Below, in pieces: positions 8,027 through 16,658 of a DNA stretch of 64,000 bases. The stretch spans positions 59,578 to 123,577 of the forward strand of contig NZ_KB894812.1 of assembly GCF_000374645.1 (NCBI RefSeq). Reading direction: 5' to 3'. Position 1 is the first letter of the stretch, and every line of letters starts with the position of its first letter. This DNA comes from Arhodomonas aquaeolei DSM 8974. GTDB lineage: Bacteria; Pseudomonadota; Gammaproteobacteria; Nitrococcales; Nitrococcaceae. Both the position numbers and the translations under genes were made by a program. The notes under the pieces were generated by a model. It did not search any database and was not told where the DNA came from. It saw only the letters and a list, made by a program, of their open reading frames with translations.

Positions 8027-8860
8027 CTAGCCGCCGCGGATACGGGCCTCCACCGCCTCGGCGAGCCGGCGTTTGAGCTCGTCGCGGGCGGGTCCTGACT
8101 GGGCGTAGACGGTGTCCCGCCGCCCCACCTCCAGCGCCCGGACGTCGACGATATCCGGCTCGATGTAGATGTCGGGCTCACGATGGCGGCGTTTCTCCGC
8201 GATGATCGCGCTCTGCATGATCTGGAAGCTGTTGAGTACCGAATCGAGGAAGGACAGCGCCGCCTTCGGCGAGCGCTTGCCGGTGACGTTGATGGCCACG
8301 GTCAGGTCACAGTCGTCGACGAGCACGTCGTAAGGCAGCGGATTGACCGTACCGCCGTCGACCAGCAGCCGGCCGTCGATGCGTACCGGCGTGAACACCC
8401 CCGGCAGGGCCATGCTCGCCTGTACCGCCGGCAGTAGCGGCCCCGCATCCAGGACCACCTGCCCACGGCCCCAGAAGTCCGTGGCCACGACACTGAGCGG
8501 GATGTGGAGCTCCTCGAAGGTCTCGGGCATACGCTGGCCGTAGAGCGCATTCAGGAACGCCCGGCTGCTCACCAGTCCGCCCCGGCCGATGGCCGGGTCG
8601 AACAGCTCCAGCCAGCGCAGCAGCTTGCGCTCGAGGAGCAGCTCCCGCCAGGCATGGCTGTCCCGCACCGCGAGCTCGCCGGCGATGGCGTCGATCTCCG
8701 CCGCCGAGCGCCCCGAGGCGTAGAGCCCTGCGATCACCGCGCCGACGCTGGTCCCGGCGATGCGCGCCGGGCGCAGCCCGAGGGCCTCGAAGGCCTCGAG
8801 CATCAGGATATGGGCGAATCCATTGGCTCCCCCGGCCCCCAGGGCGAGACCGATACGCAC
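8027..8860 (-). CDS. Patatin-like phospholipase (RssA-type)
   Basis: A 277-residue patatin-family serine hydrolase. It shows the oxyanion-hole motif LGAGGANGFAH, the nucleophile elbow GTSVG (near residue 40) and the catalytic aspartate in the DGG motif (LLVDGGTVNPLP), giving the Ser-Asp dyad of the RssA/NTE group, which hydrolyses acyl esters of lipids. Two GTG codons could start it. The second (8860) is preferred because GGAGGT ends five bases before it, whereas the first overlaps this ribosome site. It is convergent with DUF3501. Confidence 0.85.
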   Translation of the reverse strand: MRIGLALGAGGANGFAHILMLEAFEALGLRPARIAGTSVGAVIAGLYASGRSAAEIDAIAGELAVRDSHAWRELLLERKLLRWLELFDPAIGRGGLVSSRAFLNALYGQRMPETFEELHIPLSVVATDFWGRGQVVLDAGPLLPAVQASMALPGVFTPVRIDGRLLVDGGTVNPLPYDVLVDDCDLTVAINVTGKRSPKAALSFLDSVLNSFQIMQSAIIAEKRRHREPDIYIEPDIVDVRALEVGRRDTVYAQSGPARDELKRRLAEAVEARIRGG

Positions 8861-8955
8861 TGGCACCTCCGCTGATCAACCGCCACACCGTGCCCCGCAC
8901 TATCCGGCAGCGCGCGCCGGTGGGCAAGCGGGCCGGCCACCATCGGCGGCGATGC

Positions 8956-9105
8956 TCAGTGCCGGCGGCGCTCGGCGTCCTCGCGCCGGATATGGCGAAG
9001 GAAAAAGACCACGAAGAAACCGCCCATCCCGAGCATGAACAGGATCACAACGAGGCTGAGCCAGAAATCCGGTCGCCCGGACAGGAGATTCGTGAGTGCT
9101 TCCAT
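8956..9105 (-). CDS. DUF3149 small membrane protein
   Basis: A 49-residue protein with one transmembrane helix (LVVILFMLGMGGFFVVFFL) and a basic/acidic cytoplasmic tail, matching the DUF3149 family of very short inner-membrane proteins of unknown role. The first ATG consistent with the family is at 9105. A longer in-frame upstream extension has no family similarity and would run through the FNR-like box. It is divergent from a diguanylate cyclase. Confidence 0.75.
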   Translation of the reverse strand: MEALTNLLSGRPDFWLSLVVILFMLGMGGFFVVFFLRHIRREDAERRRH

Positions 9106-9183
9106 GACCGTCGTCTTCCCGTTGGTTGTGATTGTCTGCAAGCCGATTTCGGGCCAGCTTGCTGCGGCCGGGCACGATTTATG

Positions 9184-9197
9184 TTGATTTGCGTCAA
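9184..9197. promoter_or_regulatory. FNR/ANR-type binding site
   Basis: TTGAT-TTGC-GTCAA matches the FNR/ANR half-site pattern (TTGAT-N4-ATCAA) at nine of ten positions. It lies in the divergent gap between the DUF3149 gene (79 bases away) and the GGDEF gene (121 bases away), so either or both could respond to oxygen. Confidence 0.5.
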
Positions 9198-9317
9198 CAC
9201 CGGACACCGGGAGGCCTTCCCGCTTATTCCAGGTATGCCATGCTAATGCGGCGCTTCGGCATGCCGGCCGGCGACGGCGCCGGACGGGGTGCACATCCAG
9301 TAACCGCGGAATGAACG

Positions 9318-10553
9318 ATGGCCGATCAACCTCTTCCGGGCGGGCAGCCCAACGAGCGTCGCACCGCCCCCACCATGGGCGGTCCCGGCACCGAGCAGAC
9401 GACCACCGAGGTGCTGCGGGTAACCATTGACGACCTGCTGAGCGCCCGCCACCACTCGCCGGACTTCACCGCGATCCGCGCGGACTACCTGCGCGCCCGG
9501 CTTCAGGTGATGCAGCTGGTATTCGCGCTCGGCTTCCTTGCCTGGATCCCGCTGGACTTTCTGCTGCTTCACACCCGCGAGGCGCTGCTCATCGCCATCG
9601 CCCGCGGCAGCCTCGCGGCGGCCCTGTGCGCGCTCTGGCTCGCCGCCCGCCCGGTCCGCGGCAATTACCGGCGGATACTGGGACTGATCGCGGCGAGCGT
9701 GTTCGCCATTGCCGTGTTCTATGCCGTGGTCATGGGGCTGCATGGCAGCGGGCTGCGCACGGCGGCGGCCATCGGCGGCTACGAGGCACTGCCGTTCGTG
9801 CTCATCGGGCTTACGGCACTGTTCCCGGTGACCCTGGTGACCGGCGTGGGCCTGATCGCCATCACCCTGGGCATGCACCTGGTCGTCGAGCTCACGCGCG
9901 GGACGCTGACCAGCATCGCCACGCTCAACACCCTGTGGATGCTCGCCTTCGTCGCCGGAATCACCCTCTGGGTACAGGCCGGCCAGCTATGGATGCTGCT
10001 GCGCCTGTACCGCGAATCCACCCGTGATCCACTCACCGGCCTGATCAACCGCCGGGTGCTGACCCGCTCGCTGCAACGCCAGTGGTCCGGCGGCCGGCCG
10101 CGGCAGGGCTTCTCGCTGGTCATGCTCGACATCGACCGCTTCAAGCGCATCAACGACGACCACGGCCACCAGAGCGGCGACCGCGTGCTCCAGCACGTGG
10201 CCGAGGTCATGCGCCGCCAGCTGCGCCTGGGCGACCTCATCGGCCGCTACGGCGGCGAGGAGTTCCTCGCAATACTCCCGGGCGTTGGCAGCACGCAGGC
10301 CGTCGAGGTGGCGGAACGGCTGCGTCAGGCCATCGCCGGCACCACGGTCGAGGGCGTGGACGGCGCCACCATTTCCCTGCGCGCGAGCCTGGGCGTAACG
10401 GCCTACGAGCCGGGGGAGGCACTGGAGAACGCCCTCCAGCGTGTCGACGACGCCCTCTACCAGGCCAAGGAAACCGGCCGTGATCAGGTCATCCACCGCC
10501 AGAGCGAGGTGACGACCGCGGCCGGCGCCACCCCGGGCTACAGTGTCCCGTAG
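9318..10553 (+). CDS. Membrane diguanylate cyclase (GGDEF domain)
   Basis: A 411-residue protein: a soluble N-terminus, about six transmembrane helices (residues 60-225) and a C-terminal GGDEF domain. The active-site motif is GGEEF and the product-inhibition I-site RLGD lies five residues before it, so the enzyme should be active and feedback controlled. It makes cyclic di-GMP from two GTP. The type of membrane sensor is not recognised. No EAL domain is attached. A possible FNR-type box upstream hints at oxygen-responsive expression. Confidence 0.9.
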   Translation: MADQPLPGGQPNERRTAPTMGGPGTEQTTTEVLRVTIDDLLSARHHSPDFTAIRADYLRARLQVMQLVFALGFLAWIPLDFLLLHTREALLIAIARGSLAAALCALWLAARPVRGNYRRILGLIAASVFAIAVFYAVVMGLHGSGLRTAAAIGGYEALPFVLIGLTALFPVTLVTGVGLIAITLGMHLVVELTRGTLTSIATLNTLWMLAFVAGITLWVQAGQLWMLLRLYRESTRDPLTGLINRRVLTRSLQRQWSGGRPRQGFSLVMLDIDRFKRINDDHGHQSGDRVLQHVAEVMRRQLRLGDLIGRYGGEEFLAILPGVGSTQAVEVAERLRQAIAGTTVEGVDGATISLRASLGVTAYEPGEALENALQRVDDALYQAKETGRDQVIHRQSEVTTAAGATPGYSVP

Positions 10554-10876
10554 AGGAGATAATCGCCGCGCCTCGCGCAGGGATACCGCCATACCGGCTC
10601 CGGGAGCGGAAAAGCCCGGGGCGGAGGAATGACGGAAGAATTAAAGGGAAGGGTCCGGCCAAGGGGGGAAACCGGACCCTTCAACCCGGCGCCGGCCGTT
10701 GCCCGGCAACGATCCGCCGCCCTGGCGTCACCGGGGAAACCGGTGGAGCGGCCGCTTGGACCGGGGACGCGGGGGAGACGCCGCGCCGGCCCGGCACGCC
10801 CGGCGGGAACCCGGACGCGCCTTTACCGCTCACCGGGATAACTGGGGGACGCCGGGCGGGTTTTCAACCACCCGGA
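10554..10876. other. 323-base intergenic region with hairpins
   Basis: No convincing gene. It holds a perfect 11-base-pair hairpin (arms 10648-10658 and 10672-10682) whose loop is purine-rich, and a shorter CCGG-GGAAA-CCGG hairpin at 10731-10743. Neither is followed by a T run. A further stem near 10852-10875 lies just after the stop of the minus-strand thioesterase and could end that transcript. The first hairpin could end the diguanylate cyclase message. Confidence 0.5.
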
Positions 10877-11347
10877 TCAAATGCCGGCGCTCTCCGCCTC
10901 CGGATCCGCCAGCAGGAAGTGACAGCGGGCACTAGCGACCTCGCGGCGCTCGCCGGCCTCGTCGAGCTGCCAGGCCTGTACCGCCACGTTCGCCACCCGC
11001 CTGCCCTGGCGACGGACATCGCACGCCGCGCACAGGGTCTCCGGTCGCCCCGGACGCAGGTAGTCGATGGAGAAGTCCACGACCTTGGGCACCCGGCTCG
11101 CCTGCTGTGTCCACAGCAGGTGCAGTACCGCCGCGTTCTCCATGAACGCACCGATCACGCCGCCGTGAAGTGCCGGCAGGTGCGGGTTGCCGACGTTGCC
11201 CTCGCGGAAGGCCAGCCGGAACTCCAGTGCCCCGCCGGCCTCGCTGAAGCTGATCCCCAACAACCGGGCATAGGGGATAAGCGCGACCAGCGCATCCGGA
11301 TCACCGCTGCGCCGGGCCTCGGCCACCCGCGCCATGAGGTCCTTCAT
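10877..11347 (-). CDS. PaaI-like hotdog thioesterase
   Basis: A 156-residue hotdog-fold protein with the LPALHGGVIGAFMENAA segment (active-site helix) and the VVDFSIDYLRPG strand typical of the PaaI/YbgC-like acyl-CoA thioesterase group. Acyl specificity is unknown. Its ATG overlaps the stop of a second, related thioesterase gene (ATGA), so the two are co-translated and may form a heteromer. Confidence 0.8.
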   Translation of the reverse strand: MKDLMARVAEARRSGDPDALVALIPYARLLGISFSEAGGALEFRLAFREGNVGNPHLPALHGGVIGAFMENAAVLHLLWTQQASRVPKVVDFSIDYLRPGRPETLCAACDVRRQGRRVANVAVQAWQLDEAGERREVASARCHFLLADPEAESAGI

Positions 11348-11811
11348 GCCACCCCCTCCACCAGCGTGGGACCGTCGTCGGCGACGCGCATGAAGGTGCT
11401 CATGCTCATGGCGATGGGATCATCGACACCGGGCTGATAGACGCTGCAGCGCGCGAAGGCGATCTGCTCGGTGAGCTTGTAGCACTCGGCGTGGGCGTAG
11501 ACGGCCTCTCCCGGTACCGCGGGGCGCATGTAGTCGATGCGCAGGTCCAGGGTGGCAACCGCGCGGGTGGCATTGAGCGCGGCGATGACCGCACCGCCGC
11601 TGGTCTGGTCCACCAGGGTGGTGATCACCCCGCCGTGGATAACGCCGGTGACGGGGTTGCCGACCATGGACTCCCGGTACGGCACCCGCGCGGTGAGCGT
11701 GCGCTCGCCCACCGCCACCGGCTCCATGCCCAGTACCGCGCTGTGGGGGATGGTCTCGAAAAAGCGCCTGGCAATCGCCAGGCGTGCGTCGCTGTCCTCG
11801 TCTGCCACCAC
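11344..11811 (-). CDS. PaaI-like hotdog thioesterase (upstream paralogue)
   Basis: A 155-residue hotdog protein with the family's GVIHGGVITTLVDQTSGGA active-site helix and TLDLRIDYMRPA strand. No ATG fits the family boundary: the best start is one of two adjacent GTG codons (11811 or 11808), with GAGGA 5-8 bases before. The longer frame upstream is basic and low-complexity. It is paired with the overlapping downstream thioesterase. Confidence 0.78.
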   Translation of the reverse strand: MVADEDSDARLAIARRFFETIPHSAVLGMEPVAVGERTLTARVPYRESMVGNPVTGVIHGGVITTLVDQTSGGAVIAALNATRAVATLDLRIDYMRPAVPGEAVYAHAECYKLTEQIAFARCSVYQPGVDDPIAMSMSTFMRVADDGPTLVEGVA

Positions 11812-12000
11812 TGCCGTCCTCGCTGCCTGTGAGGGGCCACGCCGCCTGACAGCCGGCGGGACCCGCGCTGTCACTCTACCCCCCGGGCACGCCGGCTGCC
11901 TATAGCACTGCCGGGCAGGGTCGTGGCGCACACGCCATGGCCCGGCGGCACGACGCGGCCGCGTTACCGCATCCCGCCGGCGCCCCGCGGGAAAGCCGGG

Positions 12001-13371
12001 CTAGACCAGCACCCAGGTCGCCAGGCCAAGGAAGCTCGCGAATCCCACGATGTCCGTCAGGGCGGTGAGCAGCATGCCCCCGCCCAGGGCGGGGTCGATA
12101 CCCAGGCGCTCGAGCAGTAGCGGCACCGCCGTACCCGAGAAAGCAGCATTGCCGAGGTTGACCAGCACCGCCGCGGCGAACACCAGCGCCAGGGTGGGAT
12201 CCCGGAACCAGCCGTAGACGGCGCCACCGAGCACCGTCGCAAGGGCTGCCCCCAGCACCGCCGCGACGCCGACCTCGTGGGCGAGCAGGCGCAGACCGTT
12301 GGCCCGGCCGACCTGGTCGAGGGCGATGCCCCGGGTCACCAGGGTGAGGGTCTGGATGCCCGCCACGCCGCCCATGCTCGCGACGATGGGCATGAGAATG
12401 GCGAGGGCGACACGCTGCTCGATGGTGGCCCCGAACAGACCGATCACCCAGGACGCCAGGAAAGCGTTGACCAGGTTCGCCCCCAGCCAGACCCCGCGCC
12501 GCGCGGCAGTGGCCAGCACCGGCGCGAACATGTCCTCGCTCTGGCCGAGGCCGGCGGACTGCATCAGCGATCGCTCGCCCTCGCGGCGGATCACGTCCAC
12601 CACGTCGTCCACCGTGATGCGGCCGATGAGATGGCCGGTCCCGTCCACCACCGGTGCGGTGGTGAGATCGCGGTCCTCGAACAGCCGCGCCACCCGGCGC
12701 GCCGACGTGTCCGCGGGGATCGCGTCCAGGTCCCGGCGCATCAGCTCGGAGACCAGGGTGCCGCGGGGACCCGCCACCAGCTCGTCGAGGGGCAGCATGC
12801 CGCGGAAACGGTTGTGACGGTCTATCACGAACAGCGCGGTGATGTGCTCGGGCAACGCCCCGTCCTTTTTGCGCACCCGGCGGAGATAGCGTTGTGCGGT
12901 CTCCAGGGTGACATCCTCGCGCACCGCCAGGGCGTCCGCGTCCATGAGACCGCCGGCGGTGTCCTCGGGGTAGGAGAGCACGCGGCGCAGGCGCTCGCGG
13001 CGCTGCAGGTCCATGGTCCGGAGCAGCGCCCGGACCACCTTGCGCGGGAGCTTGTCGTAAAGATCGGCGAGCTCGTCGAGCTGGAGATGCTCGACATCCC
13101 GGGCAAGCTCGGCGGGGCGGGTGGCATCGATGAGCCGGTCGCGCACCTCGCGCCGCGCCTCGATGAGGACCTCGCCGCGCACCGTCGGAGCGGGGATGGC
13201 CTGCCAGACCGCGAGGCGGTCCTCCTTGGGCAGGGCCTCCAGGATATCGGCGATCTCTGCGGGGTGACGCGCCGCGGCGAGACCGGTGACGGCCTCCGTG
13301 TCACCGGCCTCGAGGGCCCGGGCGATCTCGCTCGTCCAGTCCTCGAGCTCCGCGGCGGTCTCGGCGCTCAC
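12001..13371 (-). CDS. mgtE: Magnesium transporter MgtE
   Basis: A 456-residue MgtE-family channel. In order: a cytoplasmic N domain (MgtE_N, residues 1-130), two CBS domains (about 135-255; VRKKDGALPEHITALFVID and TTAPVVDGTGHLIGRITVDD), then five membrane helices with the IVASMGGVAGIQTLTL motif of the ion pathway. It imports Mg2+ with gating by cytosolic Mg2+. The start is the GTG at 13371; the upstream extension is not family-like. It follows the betaine-binding protein gene by 28 bases and may share its transcript. Confidence 0.92.
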   Translation of the reverse strand: MSAETAAELEDWTSEIARALEAGDTEAVTGLAAARHPAEIADILEALPKEDRLAVWQAIPAPTVRGEVLIEARREVRDRLIDATRPAELARDVEHLQLDELADLYDKLPRKVVRALLRTMDLQRRERLRRVLSYPEDTAGGLMDADALAVREDVTLETAQRYLRRVRKKDGALPEHITALFVIDRHNRFRGMLPLDELVAGPRGTLVSELMRRDLDAIPADTSARRVARLFEDRDLTTAPVVDGTGHLIGRITVDDVVDVIRREGERSLMQSAGLGQSEDMFAPVLATAARRGVWLGANLVNAFLASWVIGLFGATIEQRVALAILMPIVASMGGVAGIQTLTLVTRGIALDQVGRANGLRLLAHEVGVAAVLGAALATVLGGAVYGWFRDPTLALVFAAAVLVNLGNAAFSGTAVPLLLERLGIDPALGGGMLLTALTDIVGFASFLGLATWVLV

Positions 13372-13399
13372 TCGCCGTCCCCGTGGCGACCGGGCGCGG

Positions 13400-14353
13400 T
13401 CACTTAACGCCCATGGCCTCGCGGACCACCGGCAGGGCATCGCGCCCGCCGTCGGCGGTGGTCACGCCGTCGAGCCACTTCTCCAGCAGCTGCGGGCGCT
13501 TGCGCACGAACGCCTCGCCCGCCGGGCCGTAGTCCATGTCGTCGTTGAGCACGTAGTCGCCCATCAGGCTCTGGTCGTCGACGCTGACCTGGAACTGGCG
13601 AAGCAGCCGGGCGACGTTGGTGCAGCGCTCGGCGTAGCCGGACGTGGCGATGGTGTGCACGGTGGCGCCGCCCTGGTTCGGGCCGAAGTAGTCCTCGCCG
13701 CCATGGAGGAAGCGCATGTCGATGTTGCGCGTCATCGGGTGCGGCGCCCAGCCGAGATAGACCACCCACTTGTCGCGGCGCACGGAACGGCGCACCTGGG
13801 TGAGCATGCCCGCCTCGGAAGAGGCCATGAGCTCCCAGTCGCCGAGGCCGTAGGCGTCGTCCTCGATCATCTTGCGGATCAGCAGATTGCCGTCATTGCC
13901 CGCCTCGATGCCGTAGATCCGGCCGCCGAAGCGGTCACGGTACTCGTCGAGATCGGAGAAGCTCTTCACCCCCGCCTCGTAAACATAGGCCGGCACCGCC
14001 AGGGTGTACTTCGCACCGGACAGGTTGGTGGTGATCTTCTCGATCTTCCCGTCGTCGAGGTAGGGCTTGATCATCTTCTGCTGCGTGGGCAGCCACAGGC
14101 CAAGGAAGACGTCACGCTCGCCGCTGGCGACGGCCTGGAAAGCGATCGGCACGGACGCGGTGGTGAGCTCCACGTCATAGCCGAGCGCGGTGAGCACGTT
14201 CTTCACCAGGTGGGATTTCACGGACACACCAGTCCAGTTCACGTTCGCCATGCCGACACTGCGGCAGGACTGCGGTTCCGCCGCCTGGGCGGTGGAGAGG
14301 CCGAGCGTCGCGACGGCCGCCAGGGCCATCGTGAGAATACCGCGTTTCATCAT
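13400..14353 (-). CDS. Choline/glycine betaine ABC transporter substrate-binding protein
   Basis: A 317-residue periplasmic protein with a cleavable signal peptide (ending STAQA-AEP). The mature part resembles the OpuAC/ProX-type fold and in particular ChoX (GMANVNWTGVSVKSHL; FLGLWLPTQQKMIKPY; VVYLGWAPHPM). It should capture choline or betaine. No permease or ATPase gene is beside it, so it is an orphan subunit here. It diverges from betI over a shared region carrying a BetI palindrome, tying its expression to choline. Adjacent ATG codons at 14353 and 14350 could both start it. Confidence 0.87.
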   Translation of the reverse strand: MMKRGILTMALAAVATLGLSTAQAAEPQSCRSVGMANVNWTGVSVKSHLVKNVLTALGYDVELTTASVPIAFQAVASGERDVFLGLWLPTQQKMIKPYLDDGKIEKITTNLSGAKYTLAVPAYVYEAGVKSFSDLDEYRDRFGGRIYGIEAGNDGNLLIRKMIEDDAYGLGDWELMASSEAGMLTQVRRSVRRDKWVVYLGWAPHPMTRNIDMRFLHGGEDYFGPNQGGATVHTIATSGYAERCTNVARLLRQFQVSVDDQSLMGDYVLNDDMDYGPAGEAFVRKRPQLLEKWLDGVTTADGGRDALPVVREAMGVK

Positions 14354-14455
14354 TACTTCCCCCTTGGGGTTTGGTGACTCGTCGATTATGGCATCCAGCC
14401 CCGGATCGCGTACGCCGGGCCGCGCCCCCGGAGCCGGTAGCCGCGGCAGACGTTA

Positions 14456-14469
14456 ATTGAACGTTCAAT
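14456..14469. promoter_or_regulatory. BetI operator palindrome
   Basis: The perfect 14-base palindrome ATTGAACGTTCAAT lies between the divergent binding-protein gene and betI, and fits the TTGAACGTTCAA core known for BetI. It overlaps a possible -35 (TTGAAC) of the betI promoter, so BetI without choline should repress both directions. Confidence 0.75.
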
Positions 14470-14521
14470 CAATATCAAGTAAGCTCCCCGGCCATCGACG
14501 ACGAGACGGGAGGACGCCGCG

Positions 14522-15133
14522 ATGCCCAAGCGCGGCATGGAGCCGATCCGGCAGCAGCAGTACATCGAGGCCACCCTCGCGGTGATCCACGAGTCGGGCC
14601 TGCAGGCGACCACCCTCGCCCGGGTGGCCCGGCGCGCCGGCACCTCGACCGGCCTCGTCGCCCACTACTTCGGCGACAAGACCGGGCTGCTGGAGGCCAC
14701 CTTCCGTTACCTCGCCCGGCTGCTCGGGCGCGAGTACCGCGCCCGCCTCGCCGGCGCGGCCACGCCGCTGGAGCGGGCGCTGGCACTCATCGACACGAAC
14801 TTCGCCGACAGCCAGGCGCGCCCGCAAGTGGTCAGTGGCTGGCTGTCGTTCTGGTCCCAGGTCAACCACCGCCCGGAGCTGGCACGGGTCCAGCGGGTGG
14901 TCGCCGCCCGGCTGCGGAGCAACCTGCTCCACGACCTCCGCCGGCTGGTGGCCTATCCGGACGCCGTGCACATCGCCACCGGGCTGCCGGTGATGATCGA
15001 CGGGCTCTGGCTTCGCGCCACCCTCACCACCGGCGGCGTGAACTTCGCGGAGGCACGAGACCTGGCCCGGGACTACCTCATGACGCAACTGGCCGCACGC
15101 ACACGGGAGCACAGCCATGACGCAACAGCCTGA
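14522..15133 (+). CDS. betI: TetR-family repressor BetI
   Basis: A 203-residue TetR-type repressor. The N-terminal HTH (LARVARRAGTSTGLVAHYFGDKTGLL) is characteristic of BetI, and the C-terminal ligand domain keeps the family's WLSFWSQVNHRPELARVQ segment. BetI represses choline oxidation genes until choline binds. It is first gene of betI-betB-betA, with the operator 53 bases upstream, and overlaps betB by 17 bases. Confidence 0.93.
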   Translation: MPKRGMEPIRQQQYIEATLAVIHESGLQATTLARVARRAGTSTGLVAHYFGDKTGLLEATFRYLARLLGREYRARLAGAATPLERALALIDTNFADSQARPQVVSGWLSFWSQVNHRPELARVQRVVAARLRSNLLHDLRRLVAYPDAVHIATGLPVMIDGLWLRATLTTGGVNFAEARDLARDYLMTQLAARTREHSHDATA

Positions 15134-16580
15134 GGCAAAACTGTGGATCGACGGCGCGGCCGTCGACGCCACCAGCGCCGAACAGTTCGACAACATCAAC
15201 CCGGCCACCGGTGCGGTGCTCAACCACGTCGGCATCGCCGGCGGCGCGGACGTGGAGCGCGCGGTCGCGAGCGCCCGCGCCGGCCAGCGGCAGTGGGCCG
15301 CAATGACCGGCACCGAGCGCGGCCGCGTGCTCCAGCGCGCGTCGATGCTGCTGCGCGAGCACCGCGACGAGCTCGCACGACTGGAAAGCCTGGACGGCGG
15401 CAAGCCCATCGCCGAGACCCCGGAAGCGGACGTGGACTCCGGCGCCGACTGCCTGGAGTACTTCGCCGGCCAGGCGGCCTCGCTCACCGGCGACTACCAG
15501 GCCGTCGACGGTGGCTTCTACTACGCCCGCCCCGAGCCGCTGGGCGTATGCGCCGGCATCGGCGCCTGGAACTACCCGCTCCAGATCGCCTGCTGGAAGG
15601 CCGCGCCGGCACTCGCGGCGGGCAACGCCATGGTCTTCAAGCCGGCGGAGCTGACCCCGCTGTCCGCCTTCCGGGTCGCCCAGCTGTTCACCGAGGCGGG
15701 CCTGCCGGACGGCGTGTTCAACGTCATCCAGGGCGAGGCGGACACCGGCCGGGCCCTGGTCGCCCATCCGGGAGTCGCCAAGGTCTCGCTCACCGGCGAG
15801 GCGGGCACCGGCAAGGCCGTGATGCGCGACGCCGCCGCCGGGCTCAAGGCGGTGACCATGGAGCTCGGGGGCAAATCCCCGCTCATCGTCTTCGACGACG
15901 CCGACCTGGACAACGCCGTCTCCGGCGCCCTGCTCGGCAACTTCTACACCCAGGGCGAGATCTGCACCAACGGCACCCGGGTGTTCGTGCACGAGTCGGT
16001 GATGGACGACTTCCTCTCGCGGCTGCTCGAGCGCACCCGGCGGCTGCGCATCGGCGACCCGATGGACCCGGAGACCGACGTGGGCGCGATGATCAGCGCC
16101 GGCCACATGGAGCACGTGCTCGGCTACATCGAGCGCGGCCGCGCCGAGGGCGCAGAGCTGCTCGCCGGTGGCGGCCGGGCCACGGTGCCCGGCTGCGAGG
16201 GCGGCTACTACGTCGAGCCCACGGTGTTCGGCGGCTGCAGTGACGACATGACCATCGTGCGCGAGGAGATCTTCGGGCCGGTGATGTCGGTGCTCGCCTT
16301 CCGCGACGAGGCGGAGGTGATCGAGCGCGCCAACGCCACCGACTACGGCCTCGCCGGCGGGGTGTTCACCCGGGACATCACCCGCGGTCACCGCGTCGCC
16401 GCGGAGCTGGAAGCGGGCGTGGTGTGGGTGAACCACTACAACCTCACCCCCATCGAGATGCCCTTCGGCGGCGTCAAGCACTCCGGGCTCGGCCGCGAGA
16501 ACAGCCGCCACGCGCTGGAGCACTACACCCGGCTGAAGAGCGTGTTCGTGGCCACCGCCGACGTGGAAGCTCCCTACTGA
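15117..16580 (+). CDS. betB: Betaine aldehyde dehydrogenase BetB
   Basis: A 487-residue NAD(P)-dependent aldehyde dehydrogenase that oxidises betaine aldehyde to glycine betaine, the osmoprotectant. Catalytic residues are Glu249 (VTMELGGKSP) and Cys283 (GEICTNGTRVF); the cofactor-site SLTGEAGTGK and the PFGGVKHSGLGRE tail match BetB. The ATG at 15117 lies inside the end of betI, giving a 17-base overlap. It is followed by betA after 78 bases. Confidence 0.95.
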   Translation: MTQQPEAKLWIDGAAVDATSAEQFDNINPATGAVLNHVGIAGGADVERAVASARAGQRQWAAMTGTERGRVLQRASMLLREHRDELARLESLDGGKPIAETPEADVDSGADCLEYFAGQAASLTGDYQAVDGGFYYARPEPLGVCAGIGAWNYPLQIACWKAAPALAAGNAMVFKPAELTPLSAFRVAQLFTEAGLPDGVFNVIQGEADTGRALVAHPGVAKVSLTGEAGTGKAVMRDAAAGLKAVTMELGGKSPLIVFDDADLDNAVSGALLGNFYTQGEICTNGTRVFVHESVMDDFLSRLLERTRRLRIGDPMDPETDVGAMISAGHMEHVLGYIERGRAEGAELLAGGGRATVPGCEGGYYVEPTVFGGCSDDMTIVREEIFGPVMSVLAFRDEAEVIERANATDYGLAGGVFTRDITRGHRVAAELEAGVVWVNHYNLTPIEMPFGGVKHSGLGRENSRHALEHYTRLKSVFVATADVEAPY

Positions 16581-16658
16581 GCGCCGCCGCGAGCCCCCGG
16601 CGGGCGTGACCGCCCGCCGGGGGCCGAATCCAGCCCGACGAGAGAGGCACAGCATCCC

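Noticed and set aside
10648..10743. GGAAA-loop hairpins considered as a cyclic di-GMP riboswitch next to a GGDEF gene
   Set aside because: They lie after, not before, the gene, and the rest of the GEMM-type conserved core is absent.
10629..10841. 70-codon plus-strand frame after the diguanylate cyclase
   Set aside because: The purine site touches the ATG with no spacer, the frame runs through a strong hairpin, and the product is Pro/Arg/Gly-rich without similarity.
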